A DNA stretch of 64,000 nt from Chitiniphilus purpureus (GCF_025642115.1 NZ_CP106753.1:62001-126000), one strand, 5' to 3'. Shown: positions 34,486-43,606, counted from the first letter of the stretch. Notes: a model not told the origin generated them from the letters alone. A program made the numbers and translations.

Positions 34486-36927
34486 TCAGTCCTGCCGCTC
34501 CGCCGTCGCGCGCAGCCCTGGCAGCGTCAGCGTGCGTGTGCCCGGGCTGCGGGCGATGTCCTCTTCACTGAACGGAAAGCGCAGCCAATCCTTGCGGGTG
34601 TAGCGGGCCACCGGCGCCGCGCCGGTGCCATCGCTCACCGCGGCTTCATGCTGGCCATGGGCCAGCAGCGTGTAGGGCTCCACGCCCTTGGGGCCGAAGT
34701 GCACCACCTGCAGATAGCTGTTGCCCAGCGCATCGGGGCCCATGCGGTTGGTGCGGTCGCTGTTGCACACCACGGTGAAATAGCCGACGAGGTGGCAGCC
34801 GCCGAACAGCGGCAATTGTCGGCCTTCGCTCTGCACGAAGCGCTGGCTGTCCAGCGGCGCATCCAGTGCGATGCCCTGCCGGGTGAGCGAGACCACCGCC
34901 TGGGCCAACGCCTGCGCGGCACGCTCGGGGCCGGGCCGCGGTGCGCTGGGGGTATCCAGCGGCGCGTCGACCGAGAAGGGCACCTGGTAGAGCACATCGT
35001 CCGGCGTCTGGTCCACCACAGTCCAGAATGCCTCCCACAGCAGCACACCGCGGTCCTGCGCATCGGCCTTGCCAGACCAGCGCTGCAGGATGGCGCAGGC
35101 ACGGCTGATGTCCACCGGTGCCGCCGGGGCGTCAGCAGTGGCAGGCAGCGTCACCGTGCGTTGCTGGCAGGCCTGGGCGAGCAGCGTGTCCTTGAACTGC
35201 TCGGCCGAGTAGGCGCGCGGGGTCAGTACCGCCGTCCGCACACGCCGGCTCAGTTCGGCCGCGGATGCGGCGCCGCTCGCCCCCAGCTCGTTGGCGATGC
35301 GGTGGCCAAGCCGGCCACGCAGGGTCAGTGACCGTCGCTCCCCGCCGAGCAAGGCCGGATAGCCCTCCAGCGGCTGCCGGGGCTGGGCCAGCCAGTAGCT
35401 GTCGTTCATGTTGGCCACGTAGTCCTCGCGCAGCAGCGACGGCATCGCCTGTGCCGCCATGGCGCCCGGCTGCACCGCGCGCGGGTCGGTCTGCCAGTCG
35501 CACGCCGAGCGGCTGGCATCCAGGAACGGCGTGCGCGCATCCAGCTGCGCAAAGCCCTGCGCCAACGGGGTCAGGCAGGACTGGCGCAGGCTGTCGGGCG
35601 CGTTGGGGGCCGCGCCGACGTCGGCATACCACACGCGGCCGTCTGCGCGGCCGATGGCGGCGGTGTTGACCCATGGCAGCGCCGCCTCGCGCCGCTGGAT
35701 GGCAATGAACTCGTCCAGCGACCTGGCCTGGTTCCAATGGAAGAAGTGGCGCAGCACGCGGAAGTTGTCGGCGTTCACATCGCGGATGGCGATCGCGCTG
35801 GTGCGCCCCCAGCCGAAGGCTGCATCGTGGCCGCCCAGGTCCACCACCGGCCCGAAACGCGTGCGGTAGAGGGTGCGCGTCACGCTGCGGGCGGTGCCGT
35901 CGTCACCGCGTACCTCCACCCGGACTTCGCGCGCCGTCATCGCTTCGGATCTGCCATCGACCCGGTAGCGGGTGGGATCGGCCGGATCGAGCGCCAGTTC
36001 GAACAACCCGAAGCGGCGCGCTTCCGACACGGTGTGCGTCCATGCCACGTCGTCGTTGAAGCCAATCATCACCACCGGCATGCCGAGGAAGGTCGCGCCC
36101 GCCACGTTGAGCCGGCCGGGGATGGTGAGGTGCATCTGATACAGGCGGTCGGGCCCGCCCCAATACCAGTGCGGATTGCCGAACAGCACCGCGCCACGCT
36201 CGCCGGTGGCCTTGCCGCCGAACGCCAGCATGTTGCTGCCCAGGCCCACTTCCTCACCTACCCGATGCGCCAGCCTCTCCCGCAGCGGCAGCGCATCGCG
36301 GGCGGCGGTTGCAGCGGTCGCGGGCCGGGCGTTGACGATCTCCGGCAGGAAACGCAGATAGCCCGCCGCCACCTGGGCGGCGTAGATACGGCGGTACAGA
36401 TCGTCGGCAGTGATGTTGCGCACCCACGCTTCATCCAGGCAGGCGCGCTGCGCACCCTGGCCGCGCTCGCTGCGCGCCTGCGCGAGGTAGCGGTTGTAGC
36501 CCTCGGCATAGCCTTCGATCAGCGCGCGCAACCCGGCCGGCTGTTCAGCACGCAGCCGCGCCAGCGTGGCCGGCTCGGCAAAGGCGCGGAAGAAGAAATC
36601 CAGGTCCAGGTTGCGGCGCCGGCCGAAGGTGGAATCGCGCGCCGGCGTCGCCTCGGCGCCGAAGAACCAGGCGCGGCGCCCCTCATAGGTGACAAAGGCT
36701 TCGGCCAGCGTACACAGCGCGTCCTGCGCCTGCACATAGCCCACGCCGACACCCAGGTCCCCCCAATTGGCGGCGCGCACATGGGGAATGCCGTCGGTGG
36801 TGATACGGATCTGCACGCCGTCCGGCGTGGCAGCCACACTATGCTGTGCCATCACCAGCGCCGACAGCGCCATCAGGGCGGCGGTACGTTTGCGCACTGC
36901 GCTGTGTAGTGGATTGCTGTGCTTCAA
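34486..36927 (-). CDS. penicillin/acyl-homoserine-lactone acylase, PvdQ-like
   Basis: 813-residue periplasmic Ntn-hydrolase precursor. The signal peptide is about 1-32. The alpha chain ends before the autocatalytic cleavage site Gly230-Ser231 in GLGSNMLAF; Ser231 becomes the N-terminal nucleophile of the beta chain. Other family blocks are FGNPHWYWGG and DDVAWTHTVSEARRFGLFEL. PvdQ removes the fatty-acyl chain from pyoverdine precursors and can also cleave acyl-homoserine lactones. The position 127 bases after the formyltransferase on the same strand favours a role in siderophore maturation. The start is a TTG at 36927, behind GAGGAG, which gives a full signal peptide; the first ATG in frame lies inside it. 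Confidence 0.85.
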   Translation of the reverse strand: MKHSNPLHSAVRKRTAALMALSALVMAQHSVAATPDGVQIRITTDGIPHVRAANWGDLGVGVGYVQAQDALCTLAEAFVTYEGRRAWFFGAEATPARDSTFGRRRNLDLDFFFRAFAEPATLARLRAEQPAGLRALIEGYAEGYNRYLAQARSERGQGAQRACLDEAWVRNITADDLYRRIYAAQVAAGYLRFLPEIVNARPATAATAARDALPLRERLAHRVGEEVGLGSNMLAFGGKATGERGAVLFGNPHWYWGGPDRLYQMHLTIPGRLNVAGATFLGMPVVMIGFNDDVAWTHTVSEARRFGLFELALDPADPTRYRVDGRSEAMTAREVRVEVRGDDGTARSVTRTLYRTRFGPVVDLGGHDAAFGWGRTSAIAIRDVNADNFRVLRHFFHWNQARSLDEFIAIQRREAALPWVNTAAIGRADGRVWYADVGAAPNAPDSLRQSCLTPLAQGFAQLDARTPFLDASRSACDWQTDPRAVQPGAMAAQAMPSLLREDYVANMNDSYWLAQPRQPLEGYPALLGGERRSLTLRGRLGHRIANELGASGAASAAELSRRVRTAVLTPRAYSAEQFKDTLLAQACQQRTVTLPATADAPAAPVDISRACAILQRWSGKADAQDRGVLLWEAFWTVVDQTPDDVLYQVPFSVDAPLDTPSAPRPGPERAAQALAQAVVSLTRQGIALDAPLDSQRFVQSEGRQLPLFGGCHLVGYFTVVCNSDRTNRMGPDALGNSYLQVVHFGPKGVEPYTLLAHGQHEAAVSDGTGAAPVARYTRKDWLRFPFSEEDIARSPGTRTLTLPGLRATAERQD

Positions 36928-37054
36928 CTGCGGTCTCCTCGGATCGGGGCAGGCTGCACGTGCAGCCTGGCCACGCTGTTTCGAATGGTGGCCGGTGGCA
37001 CCCGCGCGCCGGTCGAGCGCATCGACAGCGGGCGTTGCACCGGCAGGGTGAGGT

Positions 37055-37915
37055 CTACAGGCAGGCTGTTTCACCCACCGTCGTCGCCTGCGCAACGCCG
37101 GCCAGGTGGGCCAGCCCCCGGTGCAGCGCCGGGAACAGACTGCGCTGGAAGTTGTTCCAGCGTAGCTCGAGGATGGTGTCTGCGGGATCGATCGGCGTAT
37201 CGAGCACATCGACGATCACCTCGCCCGAGTCGATGCCGTTGTCGACGTAGTGGAACGATGCGCCGGTCAGGGTCACCGGCGGCACCGGCCGCGTCTGCAA
37301 CGTGCTCCAGTCGATCACCTTCTCGCCGCGTGCGCCGTACAGCGCATCCAGCGTGGCATGGGCGCCGCGCCGCTCGTAGGGTGATTCCAGTCGGGTGATG
37401 CCCGGATGGATGTTGACGATGCGCCGATGGAACGGCGCGCCCGGGCGCACCAGCTCGTCCAGGATCACCAGCAGGCCATCCAGCACCACCAGATCAGCCT
37501 CCAACGCCGTCAGCTGCGCCAGCAGCCGGTGCTCGAAGGCGCTTTTCGCGGCCGGGCGCGCCGCGGACTCCAGCGGCAACCGGCGATAGCTGGACGGCAC
37601 CGGGCACAGCAGCACATTGACCGGCCGCCCCGCCAGCGCCAGCTGCGGCGGATAGAACCATTGCCGGCCCGGCTGACACGAAAAGCCGTACTCCCTGAGC
37701 TTTTCCCGGTCACGCGCCGACTCCGGGTCGTCGTCGTAGATCACGGCCTCCAGCGAGTAGCACGCCCCCAGCTCGGTCTCGTTGAGTGCCTGCACCAGAT
37801 ATTCGAGCGGCGATTTCATATAGCGCCGCCCCCCCTTGTAGTCGATGTACTGCCCGGCCTTGTCGGCGGCGGCGTTTCTCAGCGACCAGATGTAGACCAG
37901 TTTTTTCTTGGGCAT
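37055..37915 (-). CDS. N5-hydroxyornithine formyltransferase, PvdF-like
   Basis: 286-residue enzyme of the formyltransferase fold. Residues 55-160 carry the core, with VVLDGLLVILDELV, and the motif NIHPGITRLESPYERRG near 180-196 holds the His-Pro and substrate-loop residues seen in PvdF. Then VTLTGASFHYVDNGIDSGEVI, whose Asp lies at the active site in related formyltransferases. It should transfer a formyl group from N10-formyltetrahydrofolate to N5-hydroxyornithine, giving the hydroxamate monomer of the siderophore. It is divergent from the ornithine hydroxylase and leads a unit with the acylase, from the promoter at 37978-38003. Confidence 0.82.
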   Translation of the reverse strand: MPKKKLVYIWSLRNAAADKAGQYIDYKGGRRYMKSPLEYLVQALNETELGACYSLEAVIYDDDPESARDREKLREYGFSCQPGRQWFYPPQLALAGRPVNVLLCPVPSSYRRLPLESAARPAAKSAFEHRLLAQLTALEADLVVLDGLLVILDELVRPGAPFHRRIVNIHPGITRLESPYERRGAHATLDALYGARGEKVIDWSTLQTRPVPPVTLTGASFHYVDNGIDSGEVIVDVLDTPIDPADTILELRWNNFQRSLFPALHRGLAHLAGVAQATTVGETACL

Positions 37916-37977
37916 GGGCGCCTGTCTCGGTGTTCGCGTTGCGGCGAGGCCAAAACCGGCCCCGCGGACCAGAACAA

Positions 37978-38003
37978 GACGGATGACAGCGTCGGATGTT
38001 TAG
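37978..38003 (-). promoter_or_regulatory. siderophore-type ECF promoter, copy B
   Basis: Minus-strand reading: CTAAACA (38003-37997), 15 bases, CGTC (37981-37978), 63 bases before the formyltransferase ATG. The four bases before CGTC and the four after it also match copy A. Confidence 0.72.
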
Positions 38004-38208
38004 GGCCGCGGACAAAACCCGGTGCAGCACTCCGGGCAAGCAGCACGGAGCGGACCGCGCCGGACGGGGGCGATGCAACCGGGGGCACTGGCAACGGCGC
38101 CTGGGCCCCGGTGCTCCCGCGGTGCACGGCGGCCGCCCCGGCCCGGGCGCCGAGCCCGCAATGAGACGCCCTCGCGGCCTGGCCACCGTTGCCTGGCGGC
38201 AGGGACCC

Positions 38209-38234
38209 CTAAACAAACCGGACCGCGCTGCGTC
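38209..38234 (+). promoter_or_regulatory. siderophore-type ECF promoter, copy C
   Basis: CTAAACA (38209-38215), 15 bases, CGTC (38231-38234), about 70 bases before the hydroxylase start. It forms a divergent pair with copy B in the 388-base gap between the two hydroxamate genes; nothing else is seen in that gap. Confidence 0.72.
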
Positions 38235-38303
38235 ATGTGGGAGGCCGTTGCAACGGGCCCGCCGGCCCCGGACGGCGCCAACACCACCCCCAAGGAGTGC
38301 CGC

Positions 38304-39599
38304 TTGCTTATCCACGATCTCATTGGCATCGGCTTTGGCCCATCCAACCTCGCGCTCGCCATCGCATTGGACGAATTGCAGCAGGGCGGGCCGCCGCTGG
38401 AGACGCTGTTCATCGAAAGGCAGCGCAGCTTCACCTGGCATCGGGACATGCTGCTGGACGGCACGCACATGCAGGTCTCGTTTCTCAAGGATCTGGCGAC
38501 GCTGCGCAATCCGGCCAGCCGGTTCACCTTCATCAACTACCTGCATGAAAAGCAGCGGCTGCAGGATTTCATCAACCTCAAGACCTTCTTTCCGAGCCGG
38601 CGCGAGTTCAACGATTACTTCGCCTGGGCGGCGGCGCAGTTCGAGGATCGCTGCGCCTATGGCGAGGAAGTGATCGAGGTGCTGCCCGAGCAGCAGGGCG
38701 GCAAGGTGACGCTGTTGCGGGTGCGGTCACGCGACAGTGCCGGGGCGGTCCGCGAGCGGCTGACGCGCAACCTGGCACTGGGCATCGGCGGCACCCCCAG
38801 CATCCCGGCGTGCTTCGCGCCGCTCAGAGACGACAGCCGGGTGTTCCATTCCAGCGGCTATCTGCGCGGCATCGCCGCGCATGCCCAGGCACGGCACATC
38901 GCTGTGCTGGGTGCCGGCCAGAGCGCGGCCGAGATCTTCATGGACCTGCATGGCCGGCCGCACGGCCCGCGGGTCGATCTCATCCTGCGTGCTCAGGCGC
39001 TCAAGCCCTCGGACGACAGCCCCTTCGTCAACGAAATCTTCAACCCCGACTTTGTCGACCATGTCTACGGCCGCACCGAGGACGAGCGCGACGCGCTGCT
39101 GCGCGAATTCCGGCACACCAACTATGCCTGCCCCGACCTTGACCTGATCCAGCGCATCTTCCAGGTGTTCTACGACCAGAAGATCAACGGCGCCGCGCGG
39201 CACCGGCTGTTGCGCCGCCACGAGGTCGAGGACGTGCGTGCCGGCGCCGACGGTATCGAACTGGCGCTGCGCGATCTGGATACCGGGCACGGCTACAGCG
39301 AGCGCTACGATGCGGTGGTGCTGGCAACCGGCTACGCGCGCGCGCAGCACCGCACCATGCTGGCGCCGCTGGCACCGTACCTGCCCGGCTTCGCCGCCGA
39401 CCGCCACTATCGGCTGCACAGCGTGCCGGAATTCCAGCCCATGATCTTCCTGCAAGGCGCCTGCGAAACGACCCATGGCCTGAGCGATACGCTGTTGTCG
39501 GTCACCGCGGTGCGCACCGGCGAGATCGGCCAGGTGCTCGCCGCCGCATGCCGGCAGGCGCAACAACCCGACCTGGCCGAGCGACGCGCGCTGGCCTGA
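38304..39599 (+). CDS. L-ornithine N5-monooxygenase, PvdA/SidA-like
   Basis: 431-residue flavin N-hydroxylating monooxygenase. The FAD motif GIGFGPSN is at 8-15, the substrate/FAD segment MQVSFLKDLATLRNP at about 54-68, the NADPH motif GAGQSAAE near 206-213, and the family ending ATGYAR near 350. It should hydroxylate the side-chain nitrogen of ornithine, the first step to formyl-hydroxyornithine. The start is TTG at 38304 with AAGGAG six bases before it; the protein then begins exactly at the conserved IHDLIGIGFGPSN. Upstream in-frame text is unlike the family and overlaps the promoter. Divergent from the formyltransferase. Confidence 0.9.
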   Translation: MLIHDLIGIGFGPSNLALAIALDELQQGGPPLETLFIERQRSFTWHRDMLLDGTHMQVSFLKDLATLRNPASRFTFINYLHEKQRLQDFINLKTFFPSRREFNDYFAWAAAQFEDRCAYGEEVIEVLPEQQGGKVTLLRVRSRDSAGAVRERLTRNLALGIGGTPSIPACFAPLRDDSRVFHSSGYLRGIAAHAQARHIAVLGAGQSAAEIFMDLHGRPHGPRVDLILRAQALKPSDDSPFVNEIFNPDFVDHVYGRTEDERDALLREFRHTNYACPDLDLIQRIFQVFYDQKINGAARHRLLRRHEVEDVRAGADGIELALRDLDTGHGYSERYDAVVLATGYARAQHRTMLAPLAPYLPGFAADRHYRLHSVPEFQPMIFLQGACETTHGLSDTLLSVTAVRTGEIGQVLAAACRQAQQPDLAERRALA

Positions 39600-39988
39600 A
39601 CGCCTCCGGGTGCCTTGTTGATACCCCGCCGGCCCGGCAGGCCCCTACCGGCGCCGCGCCGATGTGGGCCCTTGCCCTTGCAACGGGCCGCATGAAATCC
39701 AGCTTGGCCTGACCTGCCCTTCACTGCGCGCCAGCTTGCCGTTCTGCCGCCGGTCACCGACGACCATCCAGCGGACCGGCCCGCGGAAAGGCCACCGCTC
39801 CGATCAATGAATAAGAAGTGTTATCATTCTTAAAAAATGAGTAATGCATCAGGCCCGCCAACCCCGCTGCGGCACTTCAGCCCTGCACCCCGGCGCCAGG
39901 TTGTGCCAAGCACCGCATTCGGCGCCGCGGCACCAGGGGGCCGATGCGCACCCGATTTCCTTTTCTGAACCCACGTCGACCATCGTCC
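39600..39988. other. intergenic region before the receptor
   Basis: High-GC sequence without a gene up to about 39800, then a short AT-rich patch with the Fur-like site. No CTAAACA-N15-CGTC copy is seen here. Confidence 0.5.
39810..39830 (+). promoter_or_regulatory. possible Fur box before the receptor
   Basis: The AT-rich stretch AATAAGAAGTGTTATCATTC shares several positions with the 19-base Fur consensus but the match is imperfect. Its place before a siderophore receptor makes Fur control plausible. Confidence 0.3.
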
Positions 39989-42160
39989 ATGAAACCAAGC
40001 AACCTGACTGCTCACGCTCCGCTGTCGCAACCGACCCCCCTTGCCCGCGCCGTACACACCGCGCTGCTGGGCATTGCCCTTTCCGCCACCGCAGCCCACG
40101 CCGAGGAACCGACCGCTGCCCCCACTGGTGAGACCACGCTGCCCACCGTGGTCGTCAAGGCAGCGGCCGAAGGCTCGGCGGCCAACGGCTACCGCGTCGC
40201 CCGGTCCGCGCTGGCCGGCTCGGGTGAACAGGCGCTGGTCGACACGCCGTTCTCGATCAAAGTGTTGCCGGCCGAGCTGCTGGCCGACCAGAAGATCGAC
40301 TCGATCGCCGGGCTGGACCGGCTCGATGCCAGCGTCACCTCGGCCACGGCCAACCCCGGCTGGTACAGCTCGCCCGCAATCCGCGGGTTTGCGCTCGATA
40401 ACGCCAGCAACTTCCGCTACAACGGCCTGATGGTGGTGAACCAGCAGGCCACCGGCCTGGAAAACAAGGAACGGGTCGAGCTGCTCAAGGGCTTGTCCGC
40501 GCTGCAATCGGGCTTTGCCGCGCCCGGCGGCCTGATCAACTATGTGACCAAGCGCCCCGATGCCCAGCCGGTCAACGACCTGAACCTGTCGGTCAACGAG
40601 TACGGCAACTACAAGACGCATGCCGACGTGAGCCGGCGCAGCGAGGACGGGCGCTTCGGCGTGCGGGTCAACGCGGCCTACGAGGATGAGCGCAGCTATG
40701 TGCGCGAAGTGGACGGCAAGCGGCGCTTCGTGGCGCTGGCGCTGGACGGGCGCGTGACCGACAACACCGTGCTGCAGCTGGACGTCGAGCACGAGCGGCG
40801 CAACCAGCACGGCCAACCGTCGCTGGACCAGGACGTGAACGGCGACCTGCCCCGCGATTTCGACCCGCGCACCTTCCTGGGGCAAAGCTGGGCACGTTAT
40901 CCCACCGAGTTCACGCTGATCAGCGGCAAGCTTGAGCACTTTGTGAACGAGCAATGGTCGGTGGCGCTGGATGCGAACTGGATGCGGCTGACGCGCGACC
41001 AGAACCAGATCTGGTCGATCGGCAACCTGCAGCCCAACGGCGACGGCGATGTGTTCCTCTACTACGCCCCCGACCAGAAGCGCGAACCCGTCAACGGCCG
41101 GGCGACGCTGCAAGGGCGGTTCGAGACCGGCGGCATCGGGCACGAACTGACGCTGGGCGCCTCGGTGCATCGCCACAAGCTCTACTGGGGCGACAGCTTC
41201 TGGGGCGGGATCGGCAGCACCAACATCCATCAGCCGACGCAGCTGGCCAATCCCGAGCCGGCGGTTGCCGGATCGGGCCTCGCGCAACGCACGCGCGAGG
41301 AAGGGCTCTTCTTCAACGACGTGCTCTCGTTCGGGCAGAACTGGAAGCTGCACCTGGGCGGCCGCTACGCCCAGCGCGAGCAGACCGGCTACAACACCAA
41401 CACCGGCGCGGTCACCAGCCACTATGAGAAGGACGTGTTCTCGCCGAACATCGCACTGGTCTACAAGCCGCTGGCCCATGTCTCCACCTATGTGAGCTAC
41501 GTCGAGGGCCTGGAGCAAGGCGGCATCGCACCGGCAAACACCACCAATGCCAATGAGCAGATGGCCCCGTTGACCAGCGAACAGTGGGAAGCCGGTGTCA
41601 AGGCCGAATTGGGCGCCGGGCTGACCGCCGAGCTCGCGCTGTTCCGCATCGACAAGCCGGCCGAATACACCCGGATCAACGACAACGGCAGCCGCACCTT
41701 CGTGCAGGACGGCCTGCGCCGCCACCAGGGCGTCGAGCTGTCGCTGGCCGGCAATGTCGCGCGCGAGTGGACGGTATTCGCCAGCGCCATGCTGCTGGAC
41801 GCCGAGCTGAAGGACACCGGCAACCCCAACACCCAGGGCAAGCGCCCCGCCGACACCCCGCGCCAGCGCGCATCGCTGATTGCCCAGTACAGCCCGCAGG
41901 CGCTTGCCGGATGGGCCTTCATGGGCAGCTGGACCCACACCGGCGAGCGGCCGGTGAACAACGCCAATACCGGGCAATCGGCAGCCGCCTACAACGTGTT
42001 CGGCCTCGGCGCACGTTACGACACCCGGTTCGGCACCGTGCCGGCCACGCTGCGTGTGAACGTCGACAACCTGTTCGACAAGCGCTACTGGGCCGACGCC
42101 GACGACGTGATCGCCGGCGCGCCGCGCACCGTCAGCGCCTCGCTGGGCCTGAAGTTCTAA
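39989..42160 (+). CDS. TonB-dependent siderophore receptor
   Basis: 723-residue outer-membrane receptor of the FhuE/FpvA/FoxA ferric-siderophore group. The long signal peptide ends in TAAHAEEP (about residue 37). A possible TonB box TLPTVVVKA follows at about 50-58, then the plug domain (DTPFSIKVLPAELLADQK, SSPAIRGFALDNASNFRYNGL, LLKGLSALQSGFAAPGG) and a 22-strand barrel ending in a terminal Phe (LGLKF). It has no extra N-terminal signalling domain of the FpvA/FecA type, so it transports without directly signalling to a sigma factor. It should import the Fe-loaded hydroxamate product of this locus. The first in-frame ATG (39944) adds 15 residues; 39989 gives a more normal signal peptide. Confidence 0.92.
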   Translation: MKPSNLTAHAPLSQPTPLARAVHTALLGIALSATAAHAEEPTAAPTGETTLPTVVVKAAAEGSAANGYRVARSALAGSGEQALVDTPFSIKVLPAELLADQKIDSIAGLDRLDASVTSATANPGWYSSPAIRGFALDNASNFRYNGLMVVNQQATGLENKERVELLKGLSALQSGFAAPGGLINYVTKRPDAQPVNDLNLSVNEYGNYKTHADVSRRSEDGRFGVRVNAAYEDERSYVREVDGKRRFVALALDGRVTDNTVLQLDVEHERRNQHGQPSLDQDVNGDLPRDFDPRTFLGQSWARYPTEFTLISGKLEHFVNEQWSVALDANWMRLTRDQNQIWSIGNLQPNGDGDVFLYYAPDQKREPVNGRATLQGRFETGGIGHELTLGASVHRHKLYWGDSFWGGIGSTNIHQPTQLANPEPAVAGSGLAQRTREEGLFFNDVLSFGQNWKLHLGGRYAQREQTGYNTNTGAVTSHYEKDVFSPNIALVYKPLAHVSTYVSYVEGLEQGGIAPANTTNANEQMAPLTSEQWEAGVKAELGAGLTAELALFRIDKPAEYTRINDNGSRTFVQDGLRRHQGVELSLAGNVAREWTVFASAMLLDAELKDTGNPNTQGKRPADTPRQRASLIAQYSPQALAGWAFMGSWTHTGERPVNNANTGQSAAAYNVFGLGARYDTRFGTVPATLRVNVDNLFDKRYWADADDVIAGAPRTVSASLGLKF

Positions 42161-42193
42161 GGACCGGCACACACCCCTGACGGGGTGCCCTGC

Positions 42194-42223
42194 CATGGCC
42201 GGACAGTGCACTGTCCGGCCATG
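42194..42223 (+). terminator. 30-bp perfect palindrome after the receptor
   Basis: CATGGCCGGACAG-TGCA-CTGTCCGGCCATG is perfectly self-complementary. It lies 34 bases after the receptor stop and marks the edge of the toxin island. It could form a strong hairpin; it lacks a T-tract. Confidence 0.5.
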
Positions 42224-42343
42224 ATGACATCAGTGTGGGATGGAAAGGGTTTAGCTGGGAAAGCACTTACGGGGAAGCCAGGACCACCTCAATCACAGGA
42301 TAGGGTGGAACAAGACCTTAGAACAAAACTGCAAAAGATTTTT

Positions 42344-42703
42344 CTAAAACTTTGCATCCTGCAAATTTGCACCTTCGAAATTCGCCCCCTCAATATCTGC
42401 CCCTATAAAACTGGCCCCCTCTAAATTTGCCAGAAAGAAATCACAACCTCTCAACGATGCATTGTCAAATTTCGCCTTCCTTAAATCTGATTTGACAAAA
42501 CTGGAGACATTTAGCTTTGATTTAGAGAAGTTGGTTCCCACTGCATGGCATCCCCCAAAAAAGCACCCAATAAAACTGGCATCATTCATTTGCAGCCCAT
42601 TCAAATCCATTCCTTCGAACAGTATTCTATGAAGGTGCGTGCTGCTTAAATCATCCAAATTAATATCAATATATGACTGGGTTTCTATATTAAACACTCT
42701 CAA
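42344..42703 (-). CDS. pentapeptide-repeat protein, possible immunity protein
   Basis: 119 residues. From about residue 20 the chain follows the A(D/N)LXX pentapeptide rhythm (for example LEGASFIGADIEGANFEGANL), forming a right-handed quadrilateral helix. Such proteins can mimic DNA and shield gyrase or other DNA-acting targets. It begins 3 bases after the stop of an orphan Rhs toxin tail, the place where immunity genes stand, so an immunity role is inferred. Low-GC compared with the siderophore genes on either side. No catalytic residues. Confidence 0.75.
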   Translation of the reverse strand: MRVFNIETQSYIDINLDDLSSTHLHRILFEGMDLNGLQMNDASFIGCFFGGCHAVGTNFSKSKLNVSSFVKSDLRKAKFDNASLRGCDFFLANLEGASFIGADIEGANFEGANLQDAKF

Positions 42704-42706
42704 AAT

Positions 42707-43606
42707 TCACCTCCAGCTAACTGGGTCTACCACAATATCGCTAAGTGGATATCTTCTTGCCGTAAGAGGCGGAGTGGCATTTGTGGATGGAAGCGGTTTG
42801 TCACATAGACGCCCAGCAATGTATCTATGATTCCCATCCACTATCAATCTTTCTGACATCTTGATTGGCTCAGGTGTTGCTCCAGATTGAACCACATCAA
42901 CATATTCCTGCACCCCAGGAGCGGAAACCTTTCTCTGCAAAGTTGAATACGGAGAGTCTTTAACTACTTTGCGTATGTTAGCCGGGGTTGCGGGCAAACA
43001 TTTGCAATCTTCTCCGGAAGATTGCTCTGCTTCAATTAATTTTTTGAGCTTGTTCGTTAATTGTCTTGCCAACTCATTTTGAGCATTAGATGAGGCTGTG
43101 GAAACCCCAGGAACAGCTATAGGAGGAATTAGAATAGCTTGCAACCCATATGGGTCGACTGCCAACAATGGGCTTCCCCCCACATACGCATACGTATTGA
43201 TCCCCCCGCCAAGCCGATCGGATCACTCTGGTAATACCGGCCCGTCCGCTGATCATAATCCCGGAAGTAGTTGTAAACGAAACCGAAGTCCTTGTCGTAA
43301 TACTGCCCGGGGAAGCGCTGGTTGTAGACGATCTTGACGCCATCACCATCCGGATCTTCGTTGGGCTGGCTGTGGCCGAACGGCTCGCCGATCGGCCAGT
43401 CCCACACCACCTTCTTGGTGGTCGGCTCGGACAGCTGCCGCGGCGTGCCCAGGTGGTCGCTCCAGGCGTAGTAGAGCCGGGGGGCGCTGCTGGGGCCTTG
43501 CAGCACCGCGATCGGGTGCCCGTTCAGCCACACCGTTTCCTGCACCCGCTGCCCGGTGGCATCGTATTTCGCCCAGCAATTGGCCGGCTTCGTCGTTTCG
43601 TAGGAA
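42707..43606 (-). pseudogene. orphan Rhs C-terminal cassette with ParB-like toxin tail, frameshifted
   Basis: The 5-prime part (43606-43208) encodes Rhs core text such as YYAWSDHLGTPRQLS and RFPGQYYDKDFGF up to SDPIGLAGG. Then a run of six G (43202-43207 on the plus strand as C) is one base short and throws the frame. In the next frame (43183-42707) the text continues as the Rhs end GGSPLLAVDPYGL and a 144-residue tail. The tail contains IVDGNHRYIAGRL, which resembles the ParB N-terminal nuclease-type fold, so it may be a nuclease toxin. The DPYGL motif marks the usual Rhs self-cleavage site. No start, signal or full shell is present: a silent or decayed cassette. Confidence 0.75.
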
